The notes under the pieces are model-generated. The model searched no databases. It was not told the origin of the DNA and saw only the letters and a list, made by a program, of their open reading frames with translations. A stretch of DNA of 64,000 nt from Phycisphaera sp. (lineage in GTDB: Bacteria > Planctomycetota > Phycisphaerae > Phycisphaerales > Zrk34), in assembly GCA_016125285.1 (NCBI GenBank), contig WGMA01000005.1, forward strand, positions 1 to 64,000. Direction: 5' to 3'. A program made the position numbers and the translations under genes. Shown here in pieces: positions 24,849 to 34,293 of the stretch (the stretch's first letter is position 1; the number at the start of each line of letters is the position of its first letter).

Positions 24849-27225
24849 TCAGCGGCGGGATTCGATGACGATGCCGTTGAGGAACGGCTCGTTCTTGATG
24901 CGGGCGAACTGGATGTCGAGCACGCCGTCCTCGACGCTGACGTCGAGCCAGGGCGTGACGAGCGGCTTGCCCTTGCCGACCTGCTTGAACACGTCGAGCT
25001 CGCGGACGACGGGCTTGCCTTCCATCATGATCGCGAAGACGCGTTCGTTCGAGCTCTTGGACCAGTTGTCGACGAAGAGCATCCGCACGCGGTACTTGCC
25101 GTTGGGCACTGTAAACCGTGCGGCGGTCAGGTCGTAGCGGGCGGTCTTGCCGATGGGGTCGTCGGAGGTGCCGGTCTCGTCGCGGCCGCCGACGACGCCG
25201 TACCCGCCGGCCTTGAACTCGAAGCACTGCTGCCAGGCGTTGCCGGCGCCGTCGAGCGTCAGTCCGCCACCGACGTTGACGAGCTTGCGGTACGGCTCGG
25301 CGGCCACCGGCGCGGGGGCGGGGGCGGGCTGCGGCGCGGGCTTGGCCGGATCGGGCTTCGCGTCGGCCGGTTTGGGCTCGTCGGGCTTGACCGCGGGGGC
25401 GGGCTCGGGTGTCGGCGTCGGCGTCGGGTCGTTGCGGACGACGGCACGCGTGCCGCCGACGAGCTCGCGGTTGATGAACTCGACCTCGGCGTCGGACAGC
25501 GCCCGCGACCAGACCTGGATCTCGTCGAACTTGCCGGCGAAGCGGCGCTCGTTGTCGTTGCGGCGGGCGACGGTGAACCGCTCGACGCAGCGCGGGTCGC
25601 CCTGCAGGTCGTCGATCACCGTCTTCATCGCCATCGGCTTGCCGTCGGCGTAGATGTGGATGCCGGACGCCTTGCCCGAGCCGTCGTACGTCATCACGAC
25701 CTGCCGCCAGTCGTCGACCGGCGCGAGCTTCTCGACCGTGTGCACCTCGAGCTGATCGCTCGGCCAGGTGTGGGCGAAGTTGACCTGCAGCTGGCCGTCG
25801 AAGTTGACCCAGAACACCAGCCCCCGCCGGGCGGCGGTCATGTCGACCTTGCTGGCGATCGTCGCGCCCGGCTCGGGGTTGCCGTTGTACCACAGCGCGA
25901 TGGTGAACGGGTCTTCGCGGCCGTAGTCCGCGGCCAGGCCGAGGTCGAGGCTGCGGATGCTGCCGAGGTACAGCGCGTGGCCGGAGTAGCCCTCGATGAA
26001 CGACGAGATGCCGAGCACCTTGCCGTCGCTGACGCCCATCGCGTCGTTGGCGTCGCCCTCGAGCGGCCAGTGGTTGACCAGCCCCTTGCGGACGGACGTG
26101 GCGGTCGGCGGCGGCTCGACGGGCTTGGGTGCGGGCTTCGGCGCGGTCGGCGTGACGGCCGGCGGCGTCGGGTCGACCGGCGTCAAGGAGGCGACGGCGC
26201 GGTCGGCCGGCGTGTCGGTCACGGTCGGTGCGGGTGTCGAAGCCGGAGCCGGGTCGGGCGTCGACGTCGGGGCCGGTTCGGGCGTCGGCGCGGGCGTAGT
26301 CGTGTCCGTCGCGTCGGGCGCGGGGGTTGATGTGGCGTCGGGCGACGTGTCGGGCGCGGGGTCGGTGGACGGCGCGGCGTCGGGGTTCGTGTCGGACGCG
26401 TCGGTGCTGGCGTCGGTGGTGGTAGTGGCGGGCTTGGACGACGGCTTGGTCGTGGCCGCGGGCGTGTGACTGTTGGCGGCGACCTCGCGGCCGGGCTCGG
26501 TGTTCGACCCGCTCTGCGAGCTGGCGGCGATGACCAGCACGATAACCAGCACGCCGATGCAGAGGGCGACGACGATCATCGCGACGCTCGACTTGCGTTT
26601 GCCCGCGGCGGGATGGCGCACGCCGGCGCGATAGTTCGCCGGGCGGCGGTTTCGGCTGCCGGTGGTCGTCGTCGCGGCGGCCGCTGCGCCGAGCGGGGAT
26701 CCGCTGACGGCGGCGGAGCGCGTGGCGCGCGGCTCGACGGGGGTCGCGGGGCGTTTGCGCCGCTCGGGCTTGGACCGCGAACGCGTCGCCGGCTCGTCGG
26801 CACGGGTGGCCGGGGCCTCGGGGCCGGTCGCGTCGGCCAGACCCGCCAGGGCGTCGCCGGGATCGTCCGCGGGGGCGTCGGCGGCGCGCGACTTGTGAGA
26901 CGAGCCGCGTGACCGCTTGCCCGACGACGATGACGGCGTGCGTGACCGCGCCGGCTCGGGCGCGGGCGGCGCGGGCGGCGCGGGCGCCGCCGCATCGGCC
27001 AGTCCGGCCAGGGCGCTGTCGTGATCGGCGGCGTCGTTCGGGTCGTCGTAGAACTCGATGTCGCTGGCCTCGGCCTCGTCATCGATGCTCGTGGCGCGCG
27101 GCGTCCAGTCGGTCACGTCCTCGGCGCCCAGCTCCTCGAACTTGTCGCCGCCGCTCGCCGCCGCGTCGCGAGCCGCCTTCATCGCGACGATCAGCTCGTC
27201 GTACGAGTCGTAACGATCGTCCGGG
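24849..27225 (-). CDS. Receptor-like Ser/Thr kinase, C-terminal part: membrane helix, LamG and malectin-like ectodomain (after frameshift)
   Basis: About 790 residues continuing the kinase at 27191-28102 in another frame. It opens with PDDRYDSYDELIVAMK, the normal end of a bacterial kinase domain. A Pro/Ala/Asp-rich cytoplasmic linker, a basic stretch, one membrane helix (VAMIVVALCIGVLVIVLVIA, about 26525-26590) and a long Thr/Pro/Asp stalk follow. A LamG/concanavalin domain (about 25450-26085; LVNHWPLEGDAND, FTIALWYNG, KFDEIQVWSRALSDAEVEF) comes next. The end (24852-25290; VNVGGGLTLDG, YRVRMLFVDN, LDIQFA) is malectin-like. The ectodomain probably senses glycans. No start codon is proposed because translation should come from the upstream frame. 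Confidence 0.8.
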
Positions 27226-28102
27226 AGCGGGCGAGCATGCGATCGATGACGTCGATCGTCAGCGGATTGAGGTTCGGGCGGAGGTCGCCGATCGACGGCG
27301 CCGGGCCGGTGATGCGCTTCCGCAGCACCTTCTCCATGTCGTCGCCGCGGAACGGCGGACGCCCGGTGAGGATGTGGAACAGGCTGCCGCCGAGGCTGTA
27401 GATGTCGGACTTGAACGTGGGCGTCTTGCCGGTGACGGTCTCCGGGGCGATGTACAGCGGCGTGCCGGGCACCATGTTGCCTTCGCCCTTGGCCTTGCCT
27501 TCGAGCTGCTCGATCTGCGCCGTGCCGAAGTCGATGACCTTGGGCACGTGCTCGGAGTCGAACAGGATGTTGCCGGGCTTGACGTCCATGTGGAGCATGC
27601 CGGCCTCGTACGCCTGTCGCAGGCCGCGCGCCACGCCGATGCCCAGGTCGAGCACCTTGACCTCGTTGGCCAGCCCGCCGGTGCGGGTCAGCCGGTAGGC
27701 CGAGTCCTTCTCCAGCAGTTCCATGATGATGTAGGGCTGGCCGTCGTGCTCGCCGAGGTTGTGGACCTTGACGATGTTGGGGTGATCGAGCTTGGCCATC
27801 GCGCGGGCCTCGGCGATCACCGCCTCGTTGATCTCGTTGCGTGTCTCCTCGTCGTCGGCGACGAGGATCTTGATGGCGACCTCGCGGTCGAGGACGGTGT
27901 CGCGAGCGCGGAACACGCGGCCGAACGCGCCCTTGCCGAGCCGCTCGAGCACCTCGAAATGATCGAACATCGCCGGCACCGTCGACTTGTGCTCGCAGGC
28001 CTGGCAGACCACCGAGCGGAGGGGCGTGACCTTCGACACATCGATCGCTTCCCCACACTTGGGGCACTTGTAACCCTTGATGCGTCGAATGCGAAACGCC
28101 AT
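27191..28102 (-). CDS. Receptor-like Ser/Thr kinase, N-terminal part: zinc ribbon and kinase domain (frameshifted 3' end)
   Basis: 303 residues in frame. Residues 1-40 hold a zinc ribbon (CPKCGEAI...CQACEHKS). The kinase domain starts near residue 48: glycine loop GKGAFGRVF, VAIK (Lys78), catalytic loop HMDVKPGN (Asp173; Met replaces the usual Arg), DFG 191-193 and APE 219-221. All essential residues are present, so it should be active. After RMLARS the frame runs into TIVTTRTTS and stops. Adding one C to the CCC run opposite 27223-27225 restores RSPDDRYDSYDELI and joins the 24849 frame. Start ATG at 28102 has a CGAGGT ribosome site. Either a real mutation or an assembly error. Confidence 0.88.
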   Translation of the reverse strand: MAFRIRRIKGYKCPKCGEAIDVSKVTPLRSVVCQACEHKSTVPAMFDHFEVLERLGKGAFGRVFRARDTVLDREVAIKILVADDEETRNEINEAVIAEARAMAKLDHPNIVKVHNLGEHDGQPYIIMELLEKDSAYRLTRTGGLANEVKVLDLGIGVARGLRQAYEAGMLHMDVKPGNILFDSEHVPKVIDFGTAQIEQLEGKAKGEGNMVPGTPLYIAPETVTGKTPTFKSDIYSLGGSLFHILTGRPPFRGDDMEKVLRKRITGPAPSIGDLRPNLNPLTIDVIDRMLARSRTIVTTRTTS

Positions 28103-28814
28103 GGTCTACCTCGGAAACCCAGCCCGGCGACAGGCCGTGCGCCCCCACCTTGCGGTGTCACCCCACAGGCAGCCCCGACGTGAGGGTCGCGACGGGCTCT
28201 TTCCCGGCGAGCCCGGCACGTCACGCCGACATCACCAGCCCGTGACGTGGCGCACGACGCCGTGACGGTCACGCGACGGCCACGGCGCAGCGAACGCTAA
28301 CATTGTAAGTGCCTGGGTGCGGATTTCCTAATGCGGCCGCGCGGCCAAGTCCCGTTACGCAGCGAAACCGCCACCGAAGTCATCGGAGCGGTCCGAACGG
28401 TTGTGACTTCTACGCCGCGTGGGGACGACGGTTTCGCCGCACCCCGGAGCTTTTTGGCCGGCTCAGCGAGCCTGGCCGCGACGCAGAATGTTGTACACCT
28501 GCATAAGGACGGTCCGCAGGACCATCCACGATTCTTCTAAGCGCGTCTTGCTGGGCATTGTCTCATCTCCCACCGACCATCTCGGACCGGTCCAGGTTGT
28601 TCGTTGCGGACCGATCCGCTGCATTGTCCCTTACCCATATAAACGCGATTCAGCGGCCCGGCCTGCGCCGACGCGACGAATTTGCGTAGTATTCCCCGGA
28701 ACAAGCCTCTGGCAATGGCCCCGGGGGTCGCGGCGTTGATACAATGCCGCTGGCTCGCTAAGGCGTCGCAAGACCATTGTTTAAGCAGCGAATGCCGTCA
28801 CAGGCACCGAACGC
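28103..28814. other. Long intergenic region between divergent genes
   Basis: About 710 bases. The left third probably carries the kinase leader; TACAAT on the minus strand near 28300 could be its -10 box. One small minus-strand frame at 28463-28558 is listed separately. TACAAT at 28740-28745 may serve the plus-strand gene at 28815. Nothing else is recognised. Confidence 0.4.
28463..28558 (-). CDS. Possible 31-residue small protein
   Basis: MPSKTRLEESWMVLRTVLM begins a 31-residue product ending RRGQAR. It starts 6-10 bases after GGGAG and has a predicted amphipathic helix with hydrophobic Trp, Val, Leu and Met residues and a basic C-terminus. TTTATAT upstream near 28640 could be a -10 element. 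It stands alone in a 700-base gap. No family is recognised, and a frame this short can occur by chance. Confidence 0.3.
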   Translation of the reverse strand: MPSKTRLEESWMVLRTVLMQVYNILRRGQAR

Positions 28815-29798
28815 ATGACCCAGCAACCGCCGAACGCCGACTCCCAGACGACCGCTCCCGCGGCCGACGACGAGCTGGTCGTCCCGCAGGCCGCCGCCGC
28901 GCCCAGGCCCGCCGCCCAGCGTCCCCCGCAGGACCCGCGACTCCAGCCCGACCCGCTGCGCCCACACCGGTGCGTCGACTGCAAGCGATACTTCGCACCG
29001 CAGGAGATCGTCAACTACAAGGGCGACCTCGTCTGCTACCACTGCCTCGAGCACGGCCCGCCCGGCATGGACCCCCGCAAGAAGCAGTCCATCATGATGG
29101 TCGGCCTCGCGATGATGCCCATCATCGTCTTCGGCTCGTTCCTGCTGTATCGGTACGTCCTCCGCGAACCCATCCAGCGGGCCCTCAAGCCGCAGACCTA
29201 CGCCCAGCAGCAGGCCGCGGGCGTCAACGGCGAGGGCAGGACGAACGACGTCGGTGACGACCCCGACGTCAAGCCGACGTACACAATCGAACAGCTCGAC
29301 GCCGCGGTCGCCCAGCTGCTCCGCGCCGACAGCATCGGCCTCGTCGAGGTGCCCGCCGGGCCCGACACGCTCAGCGAGATGATCAAGAACGTCGCGCCGC
29401 ATCGCGAGGCGTGGGGCCGCTTCGCCAAGCTGCCCACGGATCACGCCGCGTTCCTCCACACGGACCTGGCGTCGTGGTCGCCGCAGCCGAAGTACATCGA
29501 CATCGTGCTCCGCTCGACGTCCGACCGCTGGGGCGATCTGCGTGACACGCTCGGCCCCGCCGAACGCTCGACCCCCGTCAGCCAGATCGACAAGCCCGTC
29601 ACCTCGCTCACCCTCGTCCCCGGCGACGCCACCACGTCGCTGCACAAGTTCACCGGCACGACCTGGGTCCGCTACGGCTACCTCGAGCTCGTGCTGTCGA
29701 CCGACTCGGCGCGCGGCTACGTGCGCGGCATCCGCCTGCACGTCCAGAAGTTTCTCGACTCGCACGTGCCCGTCGACAGCGTCGATCCCCGGCGCTGA
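28815..29798 (+). CDS. Single-pass membrane protein with N-terminal zinc-finger-like domain
   Basis: 327 residues. A Pro/Ala-rich N-terminus of about 50 residues leads to CVDCKRYF...CYHCLEHG, four Cys spaced as in LIM- or treble-clef-type zinc fingers. One membrane helix (MMVGLAMMPIIVFGSFLLY, about residues 94-113) separates this cytoplasmic finger from an exported domain of about 200 residues with predicted mixed alpha/beta structure. No family is recognised. Its layout (finger, helix, exported domain) parallels the adjacent receptor-like kinase on a smaller scale. It is transcribed divergently from the kinase. Confidence 0.65.
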   Translation: MTQQPPNADSQTTAPAADDELVVPQAAAAPRPAAQRPPQDPRLQPDPLRPHRCVDCKRYFAPQEIVNYKGDLVCYHCLEHGPPGMDPRKKQSIMMVGLAMMPIIVFGSFLLYRYVLREPIQRALKPQTYAQQQAAGVNGEGRTNDVGDDPDVKPTYTIEQLDAAVAQLLRADSIGLVEVPAGPDTLSEMIKNVAPHREAWGRFAKLPTDHAAFLHTDLASWSPQPKYIDIVLRSTSDRWGDLRDTLGPAERSTPVSQIDKPVTSLTLVPGDATTSLHKFTGTTWVRYGYLELVLSTDSARGYVRGIRLHVQKFLDSHVPVDSVDPRR

Positions 29799-29967
29799 TC
29801 GCGCGACCGGTCCCACACGTTTTCACCGCGCACACACGCGCCACGAACGGTTTTTCGTGGGCAACGCCCATGCGCCAAACGGGGTTTTCCTGATACGCCG
29901 TCGGGCGGCGCTTCGTCGATGATCAAGGTGTTGGATCACCACTCATCGAGCAGACGGAGGCGCCACG

Positions 29968-30446
29968 ATGCGACACTTGAATCGGTTCAGTTTCACGGCC
30001 ACGCTGGTCGCGATCGCGCTCGGCGCGGCCGCGGGGTGCGCGACCTCCGACGGCCCGGCGACCGAGTCTTACGCGCACCACGACGGCGCGGCCCGACCCG
30101 CCACCGCCGCGACCACCACGCAGCTGCGCAAGCCCGAGGGCGGCGTGCGCGGCGTGATGTACCAGAAGCTCGAACACGCCAACGGCGTCCTGCGCGGCCT
30201 CGCCACGGAAGACTTCCCGTCGATCCGCGCCCACGCCGTCGAGCTGTCGAAACTCACCCAGCAGGGGCAGTGGGCGACGATCAACAACCCGGATTACCAG
30301 CGGTACAGCGAAGAGTTCGAGCGCGCCGTGCAGTCGCTCGGCGCCGACGGCGAGACCGCCGACGTCGACGGCGCCACGCTGCACTACTTCCAGATGACCC
30401 TCGCGTGCGTCAACTGCCACCGATACATCCGCAAGATCCGCCAGTA

Positions 30447-30447
<1 letters not shown>
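29968..30447 (+). CDS. Cytochrome c-prime-like lipoprotein
   Basis: 159 residues. The signal peptide ends at a possible lipobox (ALGAAAGC, Cys near residue 24). The mature part is helical, with FERAVQSL and HYFQMTLACVNCHRYIRK at the C-terminus. A heme motif CVNCH at the very end is where class II cytochromes c carry it. It should sit in the periplasm, anchored by lipid, and may bind NO or carry electrons. An upstream GACGGAGGCG serves as ribosome site. It is followed directly by a GACAGC microsatellite. Confidence 0.75.
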
Positions 30448-30490
<43 letters not shown>

Positions 30491-30565
30491 ACGGGAGATC
30501 GGGGTCAGGGGAAAGGGAGGTCCGCGCGTGCTTGGCATGCGCGATGGGCTACGGACGCGTGAGGT

Positions 30566-31039
30566 TTAGCCGTAGAACACCATGAGGATGACGTTCATGC
30601 CGAGTCGGATGAAGTAGTGGGCCAGCACGTAGCCGGAGAACAGGCCGAGTCCGACGCTGACGAGCGTGTAGATCTGGACGCGGACCTTGCACATGTACAT
30701 CAGCGCGCCGGTGCCGATCGCGAAGATGTAAGACAGCGCCGCCCAGGCGATGAGGAAGCCCGCGGCGGTGGGCACCATGAACTCGAACACGCCGGGGTTG
30801 CCGTAGTTCATCACGGTGACCCAGCCGATGCCCATGCTGAAGATCACCGCGAGCAGGACCAGGTGGAAGGTCAGCAGGCCGATGCGGTAGGCCTTGAACA
30901 CGGCGCGACGACGACGAACGTCCTCCGCGACGCCGGGTACCGGATCGTGCGGCAGGTCAACGCTGGCCTTGTGAATCGCCACGATTCCCGCCATGTCAGA
31001 CGGAACCGCGTGCGCCGGCATCGTCGCGTGTTCAACCAT
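30566..31039 (-). CDS. Small integral membrane protein, unknown function
   Basis: 157 residues with about four membrane helices: GLLTFHLVLLAVIFSMGIGW, MVPTAAGFLIAWAALSYIF, IYTLVSVGLGLFSGYVLAHY and a last helix to the C-terminus (MNVILMVFYG). The N-terminal 45 residues are cytoplasmic, ending in RRRRAVFKAYR. No charged residues typical of transporters are seen within the helices. TATCAT near 31105 could be its -10 box. An in-frame ATG at 31021 is an alternative start. Function is not recognised. Confidence 0.7.
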   Translation of the reverse strand: MVEHATMPAHAVPSDMAGIVAIHKASVDLPHDPVPGVAEDVRRRRAVFKAYRIGLLTFHLVLLAVIFSMGIGWVTVMNYGNPGVFEFMVPTAAGFLIAWAALSYIFAIGTGALMYMCKVRVQIYTLVSVGLGLFSGYVLAHYFIRLGMNVILMVFYG

Positions 31040-31192
31040 GATTATGCGCCCAAAACCTGAAGTGATTCCTCAACCACGACACCCCGGCACTACTGCCCTC
31101 ATGATAGCCGGGCCTAAACCGGAGGCCAAGAAAAATCGCCAAGCCGAGGCAAGGATATTCGTACATTGAGCGTGAGCGTTTTTGACGCGGGG

Positions 31193-31843
31193 TCACGCTT
31201 TCGCCGCGGCCACGGCGTCCACAAACCGCTTGGCCAACTGGGATAAGGCATTCCAGTCACCGCTGCGCATCAGGTCCTTGCGGACGAGCGCCGAGCCGAC
31301 GCCCAGCGCCGCGGCGCCGGCGTTGAGCCACTCGCCGACGTTGTCGAGTTCGACGCCGCCGGTGGGCGTGAGCTTGACGTGCGGCAGCGGGCCGTGGATG
31401 TCGCGGAGGTACCGCGGGCCGAAGTGATTCGCGGGGAAGACCTTGACCATGTCGGCCCCGGCGTCCCACGCGGCGACGATCTCCGTGGGCGTCAGCGCGC
31501 CGGGGACGATCGGCTTGTCGTGGCGTTTGACCTCGGCGATCACGTCGAGGTTGACGTTCGGCGCGAAGACGAACGCGGCCCCGGCGTCGATCGCGCCGCG
31601 CGCCTGCTCGACGGTCAGCACCGTGCCGACGCCGACGACGCAGGTGTCGCCGAACTCGTCGACGGCGGCGCGGATCGCGTCGAGCGCGTCCGGCGTGGTC
31701 ATGGCGATCTCGTGGATCACCACCCCGCCGTCGCGCAGCGCGCGACACGCGTCGACCGCCTGCTGCGCCGAGTCGCCGCGGATCACCGCGATGAGGGTGG
31801 ACGATTGGATCTTCGCCAGCGTCGCTTCACGGTCGAGGGGCAT
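31193..31843 (-). CDS. eda: KDPG/KHG aldolase (2-dehydro-3-deoxy-phosphogluconate aldolase family)
   Basis: 216 residues, the normal length. It splits 2-keto-3-deoxy sugar phosphates to pyruvate and an aldehyde in the cytoplasm (Entner-Doudoroff or uronate pathways). The Schiff-base lysine is Lys134 in DMVKVFPA, Glu45 in HEIAMTTP is the general acid-base residue, and Arg22 and the PGALTPTEI loop complete the site. AAAAAGGACA is the ribosome site. Its promoter appears to overlap that of the divergent SDR gene at 31883-31889, suggesting joint control of sugar-acid breakdown. Confidence 0.9.
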   Translation of the reverse strand: MPLDREATLAKIQSSTLIAVIRGDSAQQAVDACRALRDGGVVIHEIAMTTPDALDAIRAAVDEFGDTCVVGVGTVLTVEQARGAIDAGAAFVFAPNVNLDVIAEVKRHDKPIVPGALTPTEIVAAWDAGADMVKVFPANHFGPRYLRDIHGPLPHVKLTPTGGVELDNVGEWLNAGAAALGVGSALVRKDLMRSGDWNALSQLAKRFVDAVAAAKA

Positions 31844-31882
31844 GATGTGCGTGTCCTTTTTTGCGGGGTCGTGCGAGGCCGA

Positions 31883-31889
31883 TATGATA
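31883..31889. promoter_or_regulatory. Overlapping divergent -10 boxes (eda and SDR)
   Basis: TATGAT on the plus strand (31883-31888) and TATCAT on the minus strand (31889-31884) share five bases. Only one polymerase could bind at a time, which would link expression of the two genes. Confidence 0.4.
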
Positions 31890-31935
31890 GCAACCCGTCA
31901 CGCACGTGCTTCAACGCAGGGGTAGGCGCAGCATC

Positions 31936-32733
31936 ATGCCGCAACTCGACGGCAAGTCGATCGTGATCATCGGCGGGACGACCGGCCTGGGCCTGTCGGC
32001 GGCGCGGGCGTTCGTCGCGGCGGGCGCGCGTGTGGTCGTCGTCGGTCGCAACGCCGACAGCGCCGCCGCCGCGGGCGACGTGCTCGGCGACACGGCGCGC
32101 GTGATGACGGGTGACGCCACGGAACCGACGACCGCCGACCGCGCGATCGCGACGGCCGTCGAAGCGTTCGGCGAGCTGCACGGCGTGTACCACGTGGCCG
32201 GAGGCAGCGGACGCAGGCACGGCGACGGCCCGCTGCACGAGCTGACCGACGAGGGCATCGCCTTCACCATCGACCTCAACCTCAAGTCGCTGATCTACAC
32301 CAATCGCGCGGCGGCGCGGTGGTTCGTGGCAAACGACAAGCCGGGCGTCGTGCTGAACATGGGCAGCGTGCTGGGCTGGTCGCCCTCGCCGACGTACTTC
32401 GCCACGCACACCTACGCCGCGACCAAGGCCGCGATCGTCGGGCTCACGAAGTCCGCGGCGGCGACCTACGCCCCGCGCGGCGTCCGCTTCAACGTCATCG
32501 CGCCGGCGCTGGTCGAGACGCCGATGGCGCAGCGTGCGGCGAACGACGAGACGATCCAGCGGTTCATCCAGACGAAGCAGCCGCTCGACGGCGGTCGCAT
32601 CCTCGACCCCGCGGACCTCGACGCCGCGGCGGTGTTCCTCATGTCCGACGCCGCGAAGATGATGACCGGGCAGGTGCTGACGATCGACGGCGGCTGGTGC
32701 GTCAGCGAAGGGCAGATTGAAAATGACCAATGA
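31936..32733 (+). CDS. SDR-family oxidoreductase
   Basis: 265 residues from the ATG at 31936. The Rossmann motif GGTTGLGL (residues 14-21) binds NAD(P). The family's NAG motif is changed to VAGGSG, Ser is in NMGSVLGWS, and the catalytic YAATK follows (Tyr-x-x-x-Lys). The C-terminus GQVLTIDGGW is typical. It likely oxidises a sugar or sugar acid next to eda. The last residues (QIENDQ) and the stop lie in an AATGACCAA repeat, so the C-terminal tail may be repeat-derived. Confidence 0.88.
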   Translation: MPQLDGKSIVIIGGTTGLGLSAARAFVAAGARVVVVGRNADSAAAAGDVLGDTARVMTGDATEPTTADRAIATAVEAFGELHGVYHVAGGSGRRHGDGPLHELTDEGIAFTIDLNLKSLIYTNRAAARWFVANDKPGVVLNMGSVLGWSPSPTYFATHTYAATKAAIVGLTKSAAATYAPRGVRFNVIAPALVETPMAQRAANDETIQRFIQTKQPLDGGRILDPADLDAAAVFLMSDAAKMMTGQVLTIDGGWCVSEGQIENDQ

Positions 32734-32760
32734 CCAAGCCCCAAGGACCAATTCTGCCAA
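32716..32760. repeat. (TGACCAA)-type short repeats
   Basis: AATGACCAATGACCAAG and AAGGACCAATT overlap the SDR stop. Related copies, in inverted pairs, fill the next two gaps. The sulfatase start (CCCAATGACCATG) also resembles the unit. Confidence 0.75.
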
Positions 32761-32799
32761 CCTAAGATTCAGCCACCACTGACCGAAAACGAGTGCCCA

Positions 32800-34293
32800 A
32801 TGACCATGAACAGAATCGCCCTGCTGTTAACGTTGATCGTCGGCGTTTATCTCGCGCCGCGCGCAATCGCCGCCGACAAACCCAACGTCCTGTTCATCGC
32901 GATCGACGACCTGAACGACTGGGTCGGCCCGCTCGGCGGTCACCCGCAGGTCAAGACGCCGAACATGGACCGCCTCGCGGCGCGCGGCGTCACCTTCACC
33001 AACGCCCACTGCCAGGCCCCGCTGTGCAACCCCTCGCGCACCAGCATCCTCACCGGGCTGCGCCCGTCGACCACCGGCGTCTACTCGCTGGGCACGTGGT
33101 TCCGCAAGAACGACAAGTACAAGGACTGGGTCACGCTGCCGCAGCACTTCATGGCCAACGGCTACGCCGCGCTGACCACCGGCAAGGTCTATCACGACGC
33201 GTTCCCGCCGAAGGCCGACCGCGCCGACGGCAAGGAGTTCACCGAGTTCGGCTACCACGGCAGCTTCGGTCCCCGGCCGAAGAAACCCTACGTGCCGGAG
33301 ACCGGTCACCCGATGGTCGACTGGGGCGTGTTCCCGGAGCGCGACGACGAGCAGGAAGACTACAAGGTCGCCGACTGGGCGATCGCGCACATCAAGGATC
33401 GCCCGAAGGACAAGCCGCTGTTCCTGAGCGTCGGGTTCCGCCACCCGCACGTGCCGCTGTACGCGTCGCAGAAGTGGTTCGACATGTACCCGCTCGAGAC
33501 GCTGCAGTTGCCGCCGATGCTGGAGCACGATCGCGACGACACGCCGCGGTTTTCGTGGTACCTGCACTGGCACCTGCCCGAGCCGCGGCTGAAGTGGCTG
33601 CAGGAGCGCGGGCAGCTCGAGCCGATGATCCGCGGGTACCTGGCGAGCGTCAGCTTCGTCGACTCGCAGGTCGGCCGGGTGCTCGACGCGCTCGACGCGG
33701 CCGGGCTGACCGACAACACGGTGATCGTGATGTGGTCGGACCACGGCTACCACCTCGGCGAGAAGGAGATCAGCGGGAAGAACACGCTGTGGCGTGAGTC
33801 GACGCGCGTGCCGCTGATCTTCGCCGGGCCGGGCGTTGCCCAGAAGGGCGTGAAGTGCGACCAGCCCGCGGAGCTGCTCGACGTGTTCCCCACACTGATC
33901 GACCTGTGCGGGCTGACCGCGCACGCGGACCTCGACGGTCACTCGCTGATGCCGCAGCTCAAGGACGCCACCGCCGCGCGCCCCTGGCCGGCGATCTGCA
34001 CGCAGGGGCCGGGCAACCACGTCATCGTCACCGACCGCTGGCGTTACATCCGCTACGCCGACGGGTCGCAGGAGCTGTACGACCGCACCGCCGACCCGCG
34101 CGAGTGGCGCAACATCGCCGACGACCCCAAGTACGCCTCCACCATCACCGAGCTCGCCGCGCAGCTGCCGAAGGACGACACCGCCCCGCTGCCCGGCAAC
34201 AAGACACGCCTCATCGAGATCGTCGACGGCCTGCCCCACTGGGAAGGCGAGCCGATCCATCCGAACGATCCGATCCCAAGCAAGTTCAAATGA
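32800..34293 (+). CDS. Secreted type I sulfatase, iduronate-2-sulfatase-like
   Basis: 497 residues (495 from the ATG at 32806). A signal peptide ends near RAIAADKP. CNPSRTSILTG contains the CxPSR motif whose Cys76 becomes formylglycine. Metal ligands IDDLND (Asp36, Asp37) and SDHGYHLGEK are present, as in iduronate-2-sulfatase-type S1 sulfatases. It removes sulfate from glycans outside the inner membrane and needs a formylglycine-generating enzyme, not seen here. It sits in a run with ROK, SIS and aldolase genes. The stop lies within a TGACCAA repeat. Confidence 0.94.
   Translation: MTMNRIALLLTLIVGVYLAPRAIAADKPNVLFIAIDDLNDWVGPLGGHPQVKTPNMDRLAARGVTFTNAHCQAPLCNPSRTSILTGLRPSTTGVYSLGTWFRKNDKYKDWVTLPQHFMANGYAALTTGKVYHDAFPPKADRADGKEFTEFGYHGSFGPRPKKPYVPETGHPMVDWGVFPERDDEQEDYKVADWAIAHIKDRPKDKPLFLSVGFRHPHVPLYASQKWFDMYPLETLQLPPMLEHDRDDTPRFSWYLHWHLPEPRLKWLQERGQLEPMIRGYLASVSFVDSQVGRVLDALDAAGLTDNTVIVMWSDHGYHLGEKEISGKNTLWRESTRVPLIFAGPGVAQKGVKCDQPAELLDVFPTLIDLCGLTAHADLDGHSLMPQLKDATAARPWPAICTQGPGNHVIVTDRWRYIRYADGSQELYDRTADPREWRNIADDPKYASTITELAAQLPKDDTAPLPGNKTRLIEIVDGLPHWEGEPIHPNDPIPSKFK

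Noticed and set aside
28309-28739. Several short plus-strand frames in the gap before 28815
   Set aside because: They overlap one another in different frames, lack ribosome sites and have no recognisable features.
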